64,000 nucleotides of DNA from Antitrichia curtipendula (lineage: Eukaryota; Streptophyta; Bryopsida; Hypnales; Leucodontaceae): contig OX579636.1 in NCBI GenBank assembly GCA_951230915.1, positions 7,145,001-7,209,000 of the forward strand, written 5' to 3'. Position numbers and translations under genes: made by a program. This document shows, piece by piece, positions 1-13,981 of the stretch. The notes below the pieces were generated by a model. That model made no database searches, was not told where the DNA came from, and saw nothing but the letters and a program-made list of their open reading frames with translations. The first letter of the stretch is position 1, and each line of letters begins with the position of its first letter.

Positions 1-1068
1 CCGCGTCATAGGGCCGCATCATAGGGCCGCGTCCTTTCAGGGTTTAGAAAGAAGGATTCTTTGTCATCCATCGGCCACTGTTTGGTCCCAGCGTCCTGAG
101 TCCTGACTCGGTTAAAGTCAGGCGTAGAATGCATCAATGGTTCGGCCCTCCCTTTGTTGCAACACGTTTGTAATGCAATTCGTCATTGTGAATCTTGCTA
201 GGGATAAGCTAAAGCTAAAGGTAATGACTGGGAAGAGTGTAGCAGGCCAATCTGATTTCTCAGGTTCAAAAGTCTGGAGAATATTCCTGCGATACTTCAA
301 CCACAAACGGTACGATTCGATCACAGCAGATGATAATTGCATTCTGTAAGTTGTTTGATCTTTCACAACGATTCAGACTTCGCACTTCTAGCACATGAAG
401 AACATGCCTTTCAATACAGGCTGTTCATTTCCAGATCGATCTTCACAACCATGATGGAGTTTTGTGAGTGATCGATGATCGATCTACGTTCAAGTTGATG
501 GAAACTTGAATCTGCAACTGGGTGAAACATTCATTTACAACATCAAACATGCATTGGTTGGTGACTTGGTGTTGAAGGATTTTTCCGATTCGGTGTTCTG
601 CTAGTGGTCGAATTTATTACATGTACGTACAGTACTGCAGAGGATTATCGATCATGAAAGAAGGATCGGAAAAGCACCGACACAGGATAACTATGCAACA
701 ACCGAAATGGAGGATTGGTGGACTTTCAGGGACAGTCAAATCACTGATCAACACGTGGTGCATCGTTCAATCGAAACAGTACATATATATATTGATTTAT
801 ATGTGAACAAGTCCGAATGTCCAAACAACATGCCAAAAACATGTCAAAGACCCAAAGGTACAATTTGAGATGAACTTAGCCAAATCTGTGTCCTGTTGGA
901 AGGAGATTTATTCCTCGGACACCTGCTTAGTCGCCTCCAACCAAATCAGAGTTGCTATAGGAATTGAAGAGTGCAACTCCTGCAACGTATCAAACTCACG
1001 ATGCACAGACTCACTATCTTATAATTATATATATGGCTACGCCCTGTATCTCGAAGACGATCAATCGT
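1..1068. other. Gene-free stretch downstream of the NDPK gene
   Basis: No ORF here looks like a recognisable protein. Bases 1-32 hold about three copies of a short GC-rich unit (GCCGC.TCATAGG). The part next to 1069 is presumably the 3' UTR of the minus-strand NDPK gene; no clear plant polyadenylation signal was pinned down. Confidence 0.5.
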
Positions 1069-2570
1069 TTACTTCTCGTAGACCCAAGGATTGACAGCAC
1101 TCTTCCAATCGACGATGCCCTCAGGGAACCAAAGCGCAATCGCCTTCTTGGCGCTCTCAGCATCGTCACTTCCGTGAATCAGGTTCCTGGACAAACAGGG
1201 AAACGATAGCGTTCAGCAACTTACTGACAGCAATAACAATTCACAAGCAAGGGATATGAATCCTCCTCCAACCAATGGCTATTGAAAGATGCAACAAAAG
1301 CAATAGCTAGTTACATTCAGTTTCAGTAAACAACAGGGGTTGGTATCGATCCTTAAATTCATCACTGTTTCAGAACCATGATCAATTGAACCACAGAAAT
1401 TGCTTGTCAGCGTGACGTATTTGTAGCAGTATTCATATGGCTGAGCCCTAGTTTTACACTCGAACATTCAATGAATGAAAGCGGAATAAGGAAAATATCC
1501 TGGCACGGGAAATTGAGTATCGGTCCTGTGTCAAAATTAAAAAAAGGATGAGTGGCATGTCATACCTGTTGATGTCAATGCAGTAATCTCCACGAACGGT
1601 TCCAGCCTCGCAGGCAGCAGGGTCGGCGAGTCCAATGATCTTGTGACCGGTGACAGCGGCGTCCTTCCCTTGCCAAACCATGGCAACCACTGGCCCAGAT
1701 GTAATGTATTGGATCAGAGACGGAAAGAAGGACTGTTTGGAATGTTCAGCGTAGTGCTTCTCAGCGAAGGCACGCCCCACCTGGACCATCTTCAAGGCTG
1801 TCGCACATAACACATACACATCAAGAAACTTAGAATAGAAAACGCAGGTCGTAATTAAGGCAACATAAACAAAGAATCATATATTATTCAGCTAACGAAA
1901 AACATGCAAGCTTATCAAGTCCAATTGCAGGCATGAGATCAATCATTCTAAATCATTGATTTCCATTCCAGGCTAGCAAATGACTTTTATCAAGACGTAC
2001 AGGCTGAATTGATTAAAAACTGCACAGAGATTGGCAAAGCTTTCATGCTCAAGGTGTAATTATTTATAAGTTTGGCAAAAAGACAATTACATTCTTTCTG
2101 CAAGGGCGGTAATGCCATTTCTCACTGAGAAAACTATAATCACTAATTAACCACATCATTGCTCATCATGCATGATTGTTCATCGAAATAAGCATCATTG
2201 AGCTTCGAGCATCATTACATTGATACTTCAAGCTAGCATCCTCGAGCTTCGCAACACAAATTAAACAGAAGCAATGGGAGGACAAATTAAAGAAGTCTGT
2301 GGTTCGATACCTTTGAGGAAGAATCCCTTCTTCTCAAACCTGTTGATGATGTCTCCAACCTGCACATCCAATTTAATTTCCAAATTGTGAGGATGACAAT
2401 GATCGACACGTAGTAGACACTCCATGACGGCAATTCAACCAAATTAAAGAAGGCATGAAACGAAACAACAAAGTCAGAGTGCGAGAGGCCGGATCGAGAG
2501 GAGGACGCACAAGGCCGCGCTGAAGGCCATCGGGCTTGATCATGATGAAGGTGCATTCGGAGTTGGCCAT
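1069..2570 (-). CDS. NDPK1: Nucleoside diphosphate kinase (cytosolic type I), four exons
   Basis: Transfers the gamma-phosphate of ATP to NDPs through a phospho-histidine, balancing NTP pools. Exons on the minus strand: 2570-2511, 2359-2311, 1797-1566 and 1186-1069. All introns are GT-AG and the phases join to 459 nt (152 aa, close to the usual 148-150). The start ATG (2570-2568) gives [20 protein letters not shown], the family N-terminus with the IKPDG motif. Exon 3 carries SGPVVAMVW and [10 protein letters not shown]. Exon 4 carries NLIHGSD with the catalytic histidine, and the protein ends PWVYEK. There is no transit peptide, so the cytosolic type is inferred. No stop or frameshift was seen and all key residues are present, so this looks like a working host gene. 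Confidence 0.93.
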
Positions 2571-2661
2571 GGCGACGAGAGTGCAGTAAGTATAGCAGGA
2601 CGGAATGTAGTAATGAGATCAGAGATGGAGAAGATGTTACAAGTGGAGCAGACAGCGGACG

Positions 2662-2671
2662 CTCTTATAGT
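2662..2671 (-). promoter_or_regulatory. Candidate TATA box of the NDPK gene
   Basis: The minus strand reads CTATAAGAGC about 92-101 nt upstream of the NDPK ATG, in a locally GC-richer stretch. Position and motif fit a plant TATA box with a leader of roughly 60-70 nt. No transcript start was seen directly. Confidence 0.4.
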
Positions 2672-2941
2672 GGAGGTGGCACTGGTAAGCGGGAGCTGGC
2701 GTCTGTTTCTTTGACGCTGACGCCCGTTTGCGGGAACCACACATGAACCACGCTGCTAGACTCCTTCAGTTCCCCAACATGTGCGTAAATTACAGAGTAA
2801 AAGTTATGTTGCTGTACATTTTATGGATGAATGATTTTGAGGACGGATGATTCTATGAAAGTCCATTCATCACTCCTCTGGACTGATTTATAGAAGGAGG
2901 CTTTGTAGTTTGTATGGAAAAGAAGCCGCAGCAAATGTAAG

Positions 2942-5627
2942 GTAAGGTCGGTGCCCCCCAATCCGCCACTTTTTGCTACTGAGCCTAGGTATTATAACAG
3001 TGGTAAAATTTTCATATTGGCAATTGAAAGGAGGTTCCAACGCACCAAAGAATACAACATTTGGATGTCATATGCAAAAGATATAAAGGAACAAAGTTTG
3101 ATAAATCCTAAATAATTTCTTTCGCATAGGTACATAATTGGTATTGGAGATGTACAGAGAATGAAGACAACGGTTTAAGGTTAGTGGCGTATTTGAGACT
3201 AACCTCACTTCCAAAGTAAATTAGACCTAAAAAGACAAAGTCTCTCGTAGCAATAGTTGCTTCTTCGATTAGAGCATGTGGCACTAATTTATTAAATTCA
3301 CATTGTGTTAAACTTTTGCAAGAGGAAATATTATTGTACTATAATAATTTCCAGCAAAAAAGTTGAAATGACATTAATTTTGTGAAGGACATTGATATCG
3401 AGCTCTTGGTACTATGACTAATATATAGCATAAGATATTAATGTTAAAGGGAAATGTTAAAAAATAAAAAGCATGATTGCAAAACACATTACCCCTACAG
3501 ATCCTTTTAGTGCAAGCCTAAAATTGAAAATAATTTTTTTTTTAAATTCAACTACACAAAATTGTAGTAGAATATTATGACAATGTCTTGCAAAAATTTC
3601 AGCCCATTTGGCCACATGGATTGAAAGATTATAGCGTTTGAAGTGAGAAAAAAAAAACTTTTTTTCATTCCTGCAAAATGGGGTCAGCAGACTTTGAGCC
3701 TTCTTGGAGTAGAATTTTTGCTCTTGATGAATTTGAATCTCTCCACCATTGAGTTTGAAATCATACTAGGTACACTCACTAAAAATTTCAAAAGCAAATA
3801 TGGAGACTAGCTTATTCTAAATCACCTTGCAATGCAAGGAGGTAAGTGAACTAGCAATACACTAGTCTTTTGTTCATGATTTTTTGTGCAATGAGGAAAT
3901 TTCTTTTTGAAATCCAAATGGTGAAAAGCTAAAAACAAACATTTGAAATATGTGGGAAAAATTTAAAGAACTTTGACTATGTACATTGCAAGATTATAGG
4001 GCTTGAAGTTAAAAGAAAATGCTTCAAAGATAAAAGTTCAAAGTTTGACATAGCCAATAAAGTTTGACTCCTCTTAGAATTTAATTTGAAAACAAAAAAT
4101 TGTTATTTTTTGACTATTTTATTACATATTTTATTAGTCTCAAACAAACTTCAAAGTTGATGAGGCTATTAACAAAAGATGCCTAAACAACGTGCAAAGA
4201 CATGCCAAGATATATTTCTAATTTTTGGTATTAAAAAATCAACTTAAAATTTTTGATTTAGCACTTCTAGAAAATTGGTTCAAAATTGACTTTAAAATTC
4301 ATTCACTTTTCAAAACCATAATTACATTTTGCTTCAATTTTTGTCAAAGTATGTAATACTTCACATACTACAACTTTAACCCTTAAAGGACTAACGGGTG
4401 ACCTTGGAAATCATCCCTTTTCATTATCGTGTAAATCATTAGCTTAAAAAATAGGAAAAAACACTCATTGGAAGTCAAACTAATGTAAAAAAACACTTCC
4501 CTTTTTACAACAAAATTATGAGGATGAATAATTGCACATTTGTCTTACTAGAAGGATTACCTTGTCATCCATCCGACGTCAAACATCTGTGTCGACGTTT
4601 AACCCCTAAACGCTTCAATCCTTTTTTGAATTTTTGCACATTTTTGCATATTATATCTTTGTACATAAATTTCATTTATCGCAATTTCATGGAATTGGTC
4701 AATAAGAAAGGTTGTCTTTTTCACAATTCAAGTATTACATTGGATGAACGAGAAGTTGGTTGGACAAAACAGAGCCTGCAAGCCCTCTATTCATCGTCCA
4801 GAATATGGACGTCGGAGCACTTAACGGTTAAGAGTTAATTCATGTTCACGCTTTCACAATGCCTTCGGTCACATACTCTCGTGCTACATGGCATTTTGAT
4901 TCCAAACATTCCGAACTTTGTACCGCACTCTTCCACACGTTTTCCATTCCTTCGGTTCCTATCTGGTCGACACCCACTCAATCTTGACTCTCCAAGCTGT
5001 TCACAAAAGGCTTGGTATCATGTTTGAGTGATTGCATTGACAAACAAAAGACAGGGTAGGACACCATTCATTTGATGGAAAGGCAAAATAAAAATAAAAA
5101 GTAAAACAAAAAATAAACTGAGATAAGATATCAGGCTTCCAAAGCTCAAGAGAGAGCACATGAAAGAAATGCAAATTTCCTGCACACTGTGTGTGAGTGG
5201 CTGTTGGAAAGCTGATTGGCTTTCCCTCACGAGAACCACGACTAAGTTACTTTCGTATCAGACTCACGAGACTCACGAGCCCGCCACGCCCTAAGGTAAG
5301 GATGAAGGCATTCTCGGCAGGGATGAAGCATTAGTAAGTAAGACTAAGGTAGGCACCCCCAAAATGGCACCTGACCTTAAAGCGCCATCTACAGGCTGTG
5401 TACATTTCCAAAATCAGTTATGTACCTATTTGGATGGAGCGCTTTCCGAAACAAACTTTGACCCTTAATAACTTTTGCATACGGTGTCTAAATGCCATGT
5501 TCTCTCTGGTGCGTTGAAACCTGCTTTCACTTGCCAACAAGAATAATTATATGAAAATTTGACCAGTCTAATAGTAGTAACTAGGATCAGTAGCAAAAAG
5601 TGGCGGTTTTGGGTGTACCCACCTTAC
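2942..5627. mobile_element. Long-TIR DNA element, possibly Mutator-like, non-autonomous
   Basis: About 200 bp at the left end (2942 to about 3145) recurs inverted at the right end (about 5425 to 5627). Both begin GTAAGGT.GGTGC.CCC and run through GCCACTTTTTGCTACTGA, with further matches such as CAACGCACCA and ATGCAAAAG. TIRs of that length suggest Mutator-like elements, but no 8-9 bp target duplication was found at these limits. No transposase was recognised inside. A further partial end motif (AGGTAGGCACCCCCAAAATGG) lies at about 5345, so other copies may be nested here. Confidence 0.5.
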
Positions 5628-5730
5628 TATCTTCCCCATGCCCTGCAATCTGAACCACCAGTAAGGCAGCTTCGTTTCATTTGAAATGAGATTTGGAGTT
5701 TCAGGCTCCACTAAAGTAACTTAACGACAC

Positions 5731-6122
5731 CTAAAAATCGCACAAATAAGCAATTCAACATGGTTCACATTATTATATTGGAATTTTATTTTTTGGGGAG
5801 TCGTGTTGGTAGTGAAAGACTACCACCTAAGTTATGATATTGGACTCAATCTTTCCACACAAAACGATCCCAATTTTTTTTTGAGCTTTCGAGGCTGGGA
5901 AGTCGTACAGGAAATGGGTGACATGGCCACAACACTTCATAATTGCAACACTTTTAAATTTTGGAGTTGTACAATCTCAATGATCAGACAAACAAATAGA
6001 GTGAAGAATTGATCATGAGATTAAGTGATAAATATACCTAAAGTCACACAACTAAGCAATTCAGTATGGTTCCCATTATATATATTAGAATTCTTTTTTG
6101 TGGGTCGTGTTGGTAGTGAAAA
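5731..6122. repeat. Pair of ~85-bp direct repeats
   Basis: A segment containing AAGCAATTCA, ATGGTTC and GGTCGTGTTGGTAGTGAAA occurs at about 5731-5820 and again, somewhat diverged, at about 6039-6122. The roughly 220 bp between shows nothing recognisable. The origin is unknown; they may be two copies of a short element end. Confidence 0.5.
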
Positions 6123-6554
6123 GGGGATTCTAGATTCTCTTAGAATGCATTTTTTGGACACTGTATGAATAAACTATGAATTTTCAAAGTGCTGATAATA
6201 GGTGTTCCTAAAAGCAATCATAGACTCTCATGAACAATGGGAGTACATTTTAGGCAAGAATCTCTAGTGTGCGATTTTAGACAGTGTGCCATTCTAGGTG
6301 TAGTTTCCTTAGTGTGTCCTATGCCATTGCCATAGTTAATTTGAATTTAAAGTAATTTTCTATTGTTTTAACTTATAATAACTTTGAAATTCATTATTTT
6401 TTTTGCCATGAATTAGAGCTCCGCAAAAAAAAGCCCATGCACCCCTCCTAGCAGAGAGCTTTTTGATGGTACCAAGAACATGGCTGGGGGACGTATAGTT
6501 GGGGAGATCTCAATGTAACTAACAAACAAAACAAAACAAAACGGCCTAATTTAA

Positions 6555-7481
6555 CTCCTAAAGTTCCATGACTATATTTTCACCGAAAAGGCTCAAGAAT
6601 TGCCATTTCTAGTACAAGTATCAATTTTTTGAAAATAAATAAATTTTGACTCACATAACCGTAAGATCTTGTAGTATACTAACTTGAGAACACGTGGTAA
6701 AATTTTTAGAAATTTCCACCGCGTGGATTGTAAGATATAAGCATTCAAATTTGCTGAAATCATCTTTTTTTACCTGCGAAAAACAGGGCAGCTGCACTTC
6801 ACAAGCTCACTTTTCTATGAAAAAATGTCCAAAATGGTGGTGCTTCTTTGGATTCATTTTCCTAGAGAATTTGTCTACATGCTTGAAAATTTTCACAACA
6901 TTTGGAGTTGTACATCTTATAGGGAAAAAAATAGTAAGAAAAAAAAAGTAGAGAATGATTCAAAATACAAAATTGTTAAGAATTTGGTTATGGAATTGAA
7001 AAACGCCCATCCCAATGATTGAAATGTTGTAATAAACAATCTACATCCTATGGTTTCACTTTTTTCAAAAAATATTGAAAATTGAGTAAGATAAAGGACT
7101 TCAAAGTTTATTTTAGAATAGAGAATCCATAACTACCCGCAAACTAAAACTCCTCGTAACTTTTGACTCATTGATCAAAATGGAATGATTCAAAGCTTTA
7201 CATGTATATATAATTCTGGAAAATCAATTTCAAATTTTTATTTCTGAAAAAAGTGATTTTTTCTTATCCACCCGGACTGCCTTGCCAGGAAAAAAAAATA
7301 ACATATTTGGCCATAACTTTTGACTCGTATTCTCAAGTGTCATGAAATTTAGTGCATATGAAAGATATTTCCTCGAGCACAACTTCTATTAAAATTTCAG
7401 CCAAAAATATGATAATTTCCAGTCACAAGTAATTGCCCAAAATTTCTATACTGACAAAAAATCATGTTGGTCCTTTAGGGG
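6555..7481. mobile_element. TTAA-flanked MITE (CCCCTAAAGG family), copy A
   Basis: The element is bounded by TTAA on both sides (6551-6554 and 7482-7485). The left end reads CTCCTAAAG and the right end CCTTTAGGGG. Its length (927 bp) and internal motifs match the better-preserved copy at 16161-17083; both contain a TGGATTGTAAGATAT-like stretch, and CTCAAGAATTGCCATTT here corresponds to CTCAAAACTGCCATTTT there. No coding capacity was seen. TTAA plus CCC/GGG ends is the piggyBac signature; see the 16-kb copy for the stronger evidence. Confidence 0.6.
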
Positions 7482-8179
7482 TTAACTTTATTCAATCTTC
7501 CTCATTCAATTGGGGCAAATGAACTCATAATTTTGACTCAAATTCATAATTTTGACCACAATGGATTGTTTTATCTTATAAATCAGTGATAGCAATGGAA
7601 ATTATATTTTTTTTTGACGAAGTATGAATTTACTATGAATTTTTGAAGTGCAATGCATCATGGCCAAAAAGATTTTGTAGACTACCCTAGAACCAACAAA
7701 ATCTAAATCCATGATGCTCATCTTGTTCACCTAAAGCATTCATAATATATTCTATAATGGAAGGTCTAAAAAGTCAATTCTTACAATGAATTCACACTGA
7801 AAATTTGAATGAGGTTATTAATCATTCCATTACTGTCATGTAAGACATCCATTGTGGCCCAAATCTCACATATTGAAACTCCCCCATAATAGGGTCATTT
7901 CCTAGGTGTCTACTATAGGTTCATTTGACCACAATGGTTCTACCTTATACGGCAATCATTGAGGCAGAGGGAATTCTAAAAAAAAACAAGCTAACAAAGA
8001 GTAATGATTGAGGAATGCCAAGGTTTTAGTTATGACTTAGCTTAATTTTTTTGAAGATTTTCAAATGACATAGAAAACATTGGAATGAGGTACTGCCCTC
8101 TAAAATGACAAGTTAGGAAATTGACCACGTAGGATAAGAAAGTTCCGTCAATTTGATCAGCTATAGGTATATTAGTTAA

Positions 8180-8560
8180 CCCCTAAAGGATCAAGCTATG
8201 TTTTTTGGCAACATAGCAATTTTGGGCAGCTCACCACAGATGGAGAATTTATTATTTTTCTTTGAAATTTTCACAAAACATGTGCTCGAGGAGTAGCTTT
8301 TCAGTCCAACAATTTTCATAACTTTTGACTACACGGTTAAAAAGTTATTGCATAAAATGTAGTTTCTTTGAACTCTGGGCAACCCGGGCAGTACCAAAAA
8401 CTTCTTTAAAAAACAACTTTTTTTAGAATAAAAATTTGAAATTGGTTCTTTAGATTTATATGCACATGGGGAGCTTTGAATCATTCCAAATTTTCTTCTT
8501 AATTGTAGTTTTGGACAATGAAAAGATTTTGAGCGATGACTATTCTATTTTACTTCCCTT
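8180..8560. mobile_element. Truncated, inverted fragment of the CCCCTAAAGG family
   Basis: TTAA at 8176-8179 is followed by CCCCTAAAGGATCAAG. The next ~60 bp resembles the reverse complement of the right end at 7481 (both have ..TTTTTTG.CA..ATAG.AATTTTGGGCA). The matching far end was not found, so this looks like a partial copy in reverse orientation. Related left ends without clear partners occur at 4380 (CCCTTAAAGG after TTAA) and 4603 (CCCCTAAAC after TTAA). Degenerate family sequence is also seen near 3487-3660. Confidence 0.45.
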
Positions 8561-8599
8561 TCTAATTCCTACTCTTCTCTCCCCTTCTAATCTAGTTTC

Positions 8600-11500
8600 T
8601 AGTGTTTAAAAGATAACTTCTATGCTTATATCTTTGTCAAAGTTTAAGAGTTTTTTGCAACAAAAAAAAGAGGATTCAAATGAAACCAACCCAACTTGCA
8701 GCTAGGTAGTCCATTTTAGTCACACTAGTTTAGTTGCCTATCTCAATTGACATGTGGCAAGGTCCAGTTGGCTGGGACCCCTTTGCCTTGGCTGGGCCCC
8801 CTTTTTCCATGGCTGCATAGTTGGCCAGAGAGACCTTGCCTTTTGGCTTCACAAGTTTGATCCAGGCCAGTTGGTCTTTGACCCGGTTTGGGAATTTTAA
8901 CCTTTTTTTTTTTCAAGTGTTGGGAATTTCTCCCGACACGAATTCTTATCAATTCTAGATTTCTAGAACATCGAGAGTCACTTCTAAAAGGGTATTTGGA
9001 GTAACACTACTTTTTGAAAACTAAGCAAGGATTTTTGACACTCAATTTTTAAATGCTAACTAGGATTTCTAAAACTAATGTTTTGAAAACTAAACTTGGA
9101 GAGGTGGTAACAACTACTATTTGGGGGGGGGGGGGGGAGGGCTAAGACTCTATAGTTCAAGACTTTGTTGTATTTTGAAAATACACAAAATTCTCTCCAC
9201 TCCAAGACACACAAAGCCAAAGCTTTGCCATCAATTCTAAAATACTAGAGTTCTACTTCCAGGGAAGCTAGTGCTTTGCTGTCATAAGGAAGATGACAAA
9301 AATGAGGGAACAAAATTAAGCCAAGAGATATCATGTCAATAGCAAAGTTAATACATAAACAAAATAGCACACAATATTCACACAACCTCAAGGAAATTCT
9401 CACTAAAAGAATTCCCACTTAATATTGTGCAAAAAAACACCCACCTAGAGGCCCCTCCAAGCGGCATCGCCAAGGTACAGACAGGGCTATCTCTAGGATT
9501 AGTGCAAGATAATAGTAATCACCAATAAACTTACAACAAGACACAACAACTTGTAAAGAAGATTAAACTTTGAAGGGACCCCAATGTATTAAAAAGAGAG
9601 ATTCAAAAACACCACCAATGGAGCTTAAAATGCTCCCAAAACACACAAAATTGGCAATGTGACCTAAAACAGCCAAAATCCAACTAAATTGACACAATAG
9701 TGTAAAATGAGCCAAAAAATGACTACAAGAGGTTGTTTGAGAGGAAAATGAGCTTCCTTGCATACACTTCCAAGGATACCTACCTCCCAATTTTCCTAAT
9801 GGTAAACTTATCAATTAGGATTTTCATCCTAATCTTCCATTTTTTTACTTTCTATGTTGGCTTAAAACTCTAACTTTTGGACATTAGCTCCAAATTGCAA
9901 ATGGATGCGCCATTGGATTTAGAAGAACATTTTTAGTCTAGTTGTACACGCACCCCTAATTCCAATCTCCAAAAACTCATAAAAAAAACTAGCGCCAACT
10001 TAATGCCCTAAAAGGGTAAAAAACAAAAAATCCAAATCTTGGAGTTTGATTTTTTGAGAAAAGTAATTAGTTTAGGCGCTAGTAGGTATGAAGGAGTAAG
10101 AAAAGACCTAATTCAACCCCATTCCAATTTTGTATACTCTTGGGACGCTAGTCAACTCTACTATAATCTTTAAATTTGTCAATTGTTGGAGAATGTCACC
10201 AGTTTGGGTACTTCTGGCTATCAAAATGTCTTGAAATTTGTTAGAGCGTCTTATTAGTATAAAAAAGATAATCTAATTTTTAGTGAGATTTTACCGCAAT
10301 TTGGATAATTTTTAGAAATTTTCCATTATAAAGTTTGGTGATTGACCGTCCGAAAGGACATCTTATACAAGTCATAAGATTTTGAAACTTTTTATGGAAC
10401 CTCTCATGGAATTCCACAAAGAATGTGCAAGATTATATTCTTGATTTTCACAAAGGTCAAAGGAGAATCAAATTTTACCATCTCCTTTCAATTCTGATAA
10501 CTAAGGAATCTTCCACATAGAGGGAAATCTTGACAAATCAATTTCGCCGTTGTGCCTCAATTGTAATTTCTATCATAGAACAGTGTATTTCATTTGTAGA
10601 TTCCTCCTAAGTGTCCATCTTGAGGTTGTAACTCTTGCAGGCCAACAATCGGGATTTCTGCTATTTCTTTGATATAATTGGGAAAATGAAATCTATCTTT
10701 GGGAATGGACTTAAGACTTCAATGGTGTTTCCTTGGACCAATTTTAGCTAGAAGATATCACATGCACTGTAGATTTGGGCAATTTGGACCACATTTATCT
10801 TAAATCTACTATTTACATAAATTCTCAGGTTCTAACCTACTTACAAGTCGGAGTTGGATTTATTTGGAGAAAACAATCCATAAGGGACCAAATACTATAT
10901 TAGCATGTGACATACCTATTTTGATTTTATACTCTTTGGGGGGCTTTTGTATATGAAACTACACTCAAACTTATAGAAAAAAAATAAAAAAATCATGAGT
11001 CCCGAGTGACAAATTGGAAGCTGACAATTGGCGTCTCTATTTTTTCATCTCAACATTTGTATCAATCACAAATATTGATGGTTTTGGTCAGCTGGTGATG
11101 TTGGCATGATTCGAGATTTTGAGAAGAGCACGTAACTCTCTTACAGACCTTGAAATCTGGACAGAGTATAACTAGGGTTTTGCTGTAGACAAGGAAGACA
11201 CCCTCATTCTTGATGTTCCATTGTAAAGTGAGAATTGTAAGTTTTATCGGTCAAGTATCCTTGAATAGTCAAATTGTCCAGTGGAAGAATTGAGTTGGTA
11301 ACAAGTGTCAATATATTGGATGGAATTAGGTCCCTATCTATTTGAATAGTTGTGATTCTTCTTTTCATGCAGGCTATGACCGAAGGTGAAACATTGAGGT
11401 GGATGAACGAGAGTTTGAAGGTGATGTAACCGATCAGCATGGAGAAATTTGCATCTAAGCATTTCTTCATACCCATAGTGTTGTGCTTTTTGAAGATGTC

Positions 11501-13980
11501 CAAGCATTTGATTATTTGTCGCATTTTGAAGGATGTTTATATTTCCTAGTTTAATGAGTGAGGCATGTACGCTTATGGCCGGTATACTTGTTGGAATTCA
11601 TGCAATATGTTGTTTTTTGTCTGGCATTTATATTTAGTAGAAATTTTTGACACAAGTATCAAGGTAGAGTTAGCGCAGCTCTAGTCCTCAATGGAGTAGA
11701 TGTCATTGGGCCTCACTTGCATGCAGTGAATATTGTATCCATTCTTTCATTTTTTTTGCTTGTATTTCTTTTTGCCTATAAACATGAATAATAATTTTTG
11801 TCTTTCAAATGAACCTTTTGTTTAGGTTTTGATAAATTGTATTTATATTAGGAGAATAGATTATGGCTTTTGTAGAGCTCTTTCGTATTTGATCACTGAA
11901 AATTTGACAATGAGAGACTTTGTGTGTCAAGATTATCTTCATAGATCTATAGATATGGTGCCATTTGCTATGATAGGTTTAGGTTTCCTAGTTGCCATGT
12001 CAGTTTTTGAATCCAGATACAAGGAGAATTTGACAATAAATGTTTTCACTTCTTGTATTGCCTCAAGCCTTGTATTTGTCTTTTTATGACTACCTATTGA
12101 TCAATAGATAGGCTGACAATCGCAAAGGAGATGTTATAATTTTCTCAAACGTGTATGGCAAGCAAGAAGTGCGTGAAGGAAACAGATTTGGCCAAAGTTT
12201 TATGGCTCCACCCCAAGTAGCTAAGACGAGCTTCTATCTTACAAATTTAGGTGCTAATGTATATGTATTGTAGTTTTGTGTGCTTTGGAGTTTGATGATT
12301 GTTTGCTAGTGCTAAGGATGTTGTGACAAATTGGCAGAGTTGTCACAGAGGGAGATGATCTAGGAGAAGTGATACAAACTTGTGTGATATTTTTTATAAT
12401 AAATTGATTATTTTCAAAGTTTGGTGCCATCATATTCATGTGCAAAGACATTAGTTGTTTACAAGTTCTTTGTTAATGGAAGAGGTCATGATTGCCATTC
12501 AATAATGCTTGGTTGGAGGATCAACCTGTGTGGACGGACTCCCTATCCAACCTGGTCCAATTAAAATTTTTAATTATTTAAATATTTCAAATTTTGGTCG
12601 AAGTGACAACATCTCTGTTCCAGAAACCACGTAGCCAGGGGTCTAACCGGGCGGACCCCTTCTATGTCCGATTTTTTTTTCTTGGTTATCAAATGGCATG
12701 TTTAAAAAATAAATTAGGTGATGACTCTAATTTTTATGCTAAGATGATGCCATATGAAGTGGTCTTTAGAGCTTTTTTGCCTTTTGATCTTTGATGTATT
12801 AAATCACATCTTTGATATTTATTAAAAAATTCAAAAATCAAAATTTCCATCTTTGCTCAAATAAATTTCTCTCATAGGTATTCTATTTAAAGTAGGCATT
12901 ATTTTTTAATAGAATAATGCTTATGCTAACCTTACCATTTTTTCCTTTTTTATTCATGGAGTGACATAAGTTATAATTTAAATTATAAATTTATAATCAA
13001 AACATCTAGGTGTGACCTAAATGTTTTAAAATCCCTAGTCCATTTTTATACTAACAAAGACCATTATGGAATTTGGATATTTTTAAAATAAGCCTAACTA
13101 GGACATAAGACCACCCTCCCACCCACTATGGATGGCCACAAAATTGGATTAATCCCACTATCATAGCCTAGTAATTGGTCACAACTACCTAATCAATGCT
13201 TCTTTTGAATTTTCTTCCATTAGAAGGAACATATATTGGCTTGCCATTGTCATGCTCTTCTTTTCTTTTCTGGTTGTGGCGGTTCACTTCTGATTGCTTG
13301 TGTGGGATAGCACTACAACTCTTCAACTTCAAATGTGTTACGAGAATGGCAAAGGTCTCTTGACCTTGTAGTATGTTTAGGAATGTGTGCCATTTTTTGC
13401 GTTTGCTTTACCTATAGTTTTAAGATTTTTATTTGTTAATGTTTTTCTTTATTGGTTCAATGGATCCATGCCATAGATAGCAATTGGGTTTAGCTAAGAC
13501 ACCTCGTGCATCCTCACTAACATTACATTGGATTGTTTTATATTTTTTTATAGACACAGATGAAGTTGAGCTTTCATTGGATTGTTTTATATTTTGTTAC
13601 AAGCACAAGTCAGGTTGAGCTTTCAAGTCCAAAGTTTCCAAGTTGAATTTTTTTGGAAAACAAGCTTATTTTTCAAACATTGCATATACATCTATATGTT
13701 ATTGTGTTTCTATATTTTATTTTTTTTAATTCTCAATATTATTTATATGAAATGTTGCACTTGTTTTAATAGCATTTTAGTTTATACTATGACACTATTT
13801 GGAATCTTGGATAGCCTATGAATAGACATTTGATGGTTTTATATTTTAAAAAAGACAAAAAAAAATTCTAGTTGAAAGTTAGGTTTTGATGAGATAGGGC
13901 CTTGTTTCAAGGGATATTTTAGTCTAAGTCCCTTTTTTTTCTTCTTTTCCAGATTCTCTATGCAACTTATTTTTAAAATT
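8600..13980. other. AT-rich stretch with no recognisable gene
   Basis: No ORF here shows a known motif. The longest are at 11204-11524 (minus, 106 codons) and 11829-12089 (plus, hydrophobic C-terminus), and neither has supporting features. A run of 15 G residues lies at 9123-9137. This is probably old transposon or intergenic DNA. Confidence 0.5.
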
Positions 13981-13981
13981 T

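Noticed and set aside
9123..9137. 15-G run as a G-quadruplex or regulatory site
   Set aside because: A single homopolymer in AT-rich DNA is more likely slippage or sequence error; no neighbouring structure supports a function.
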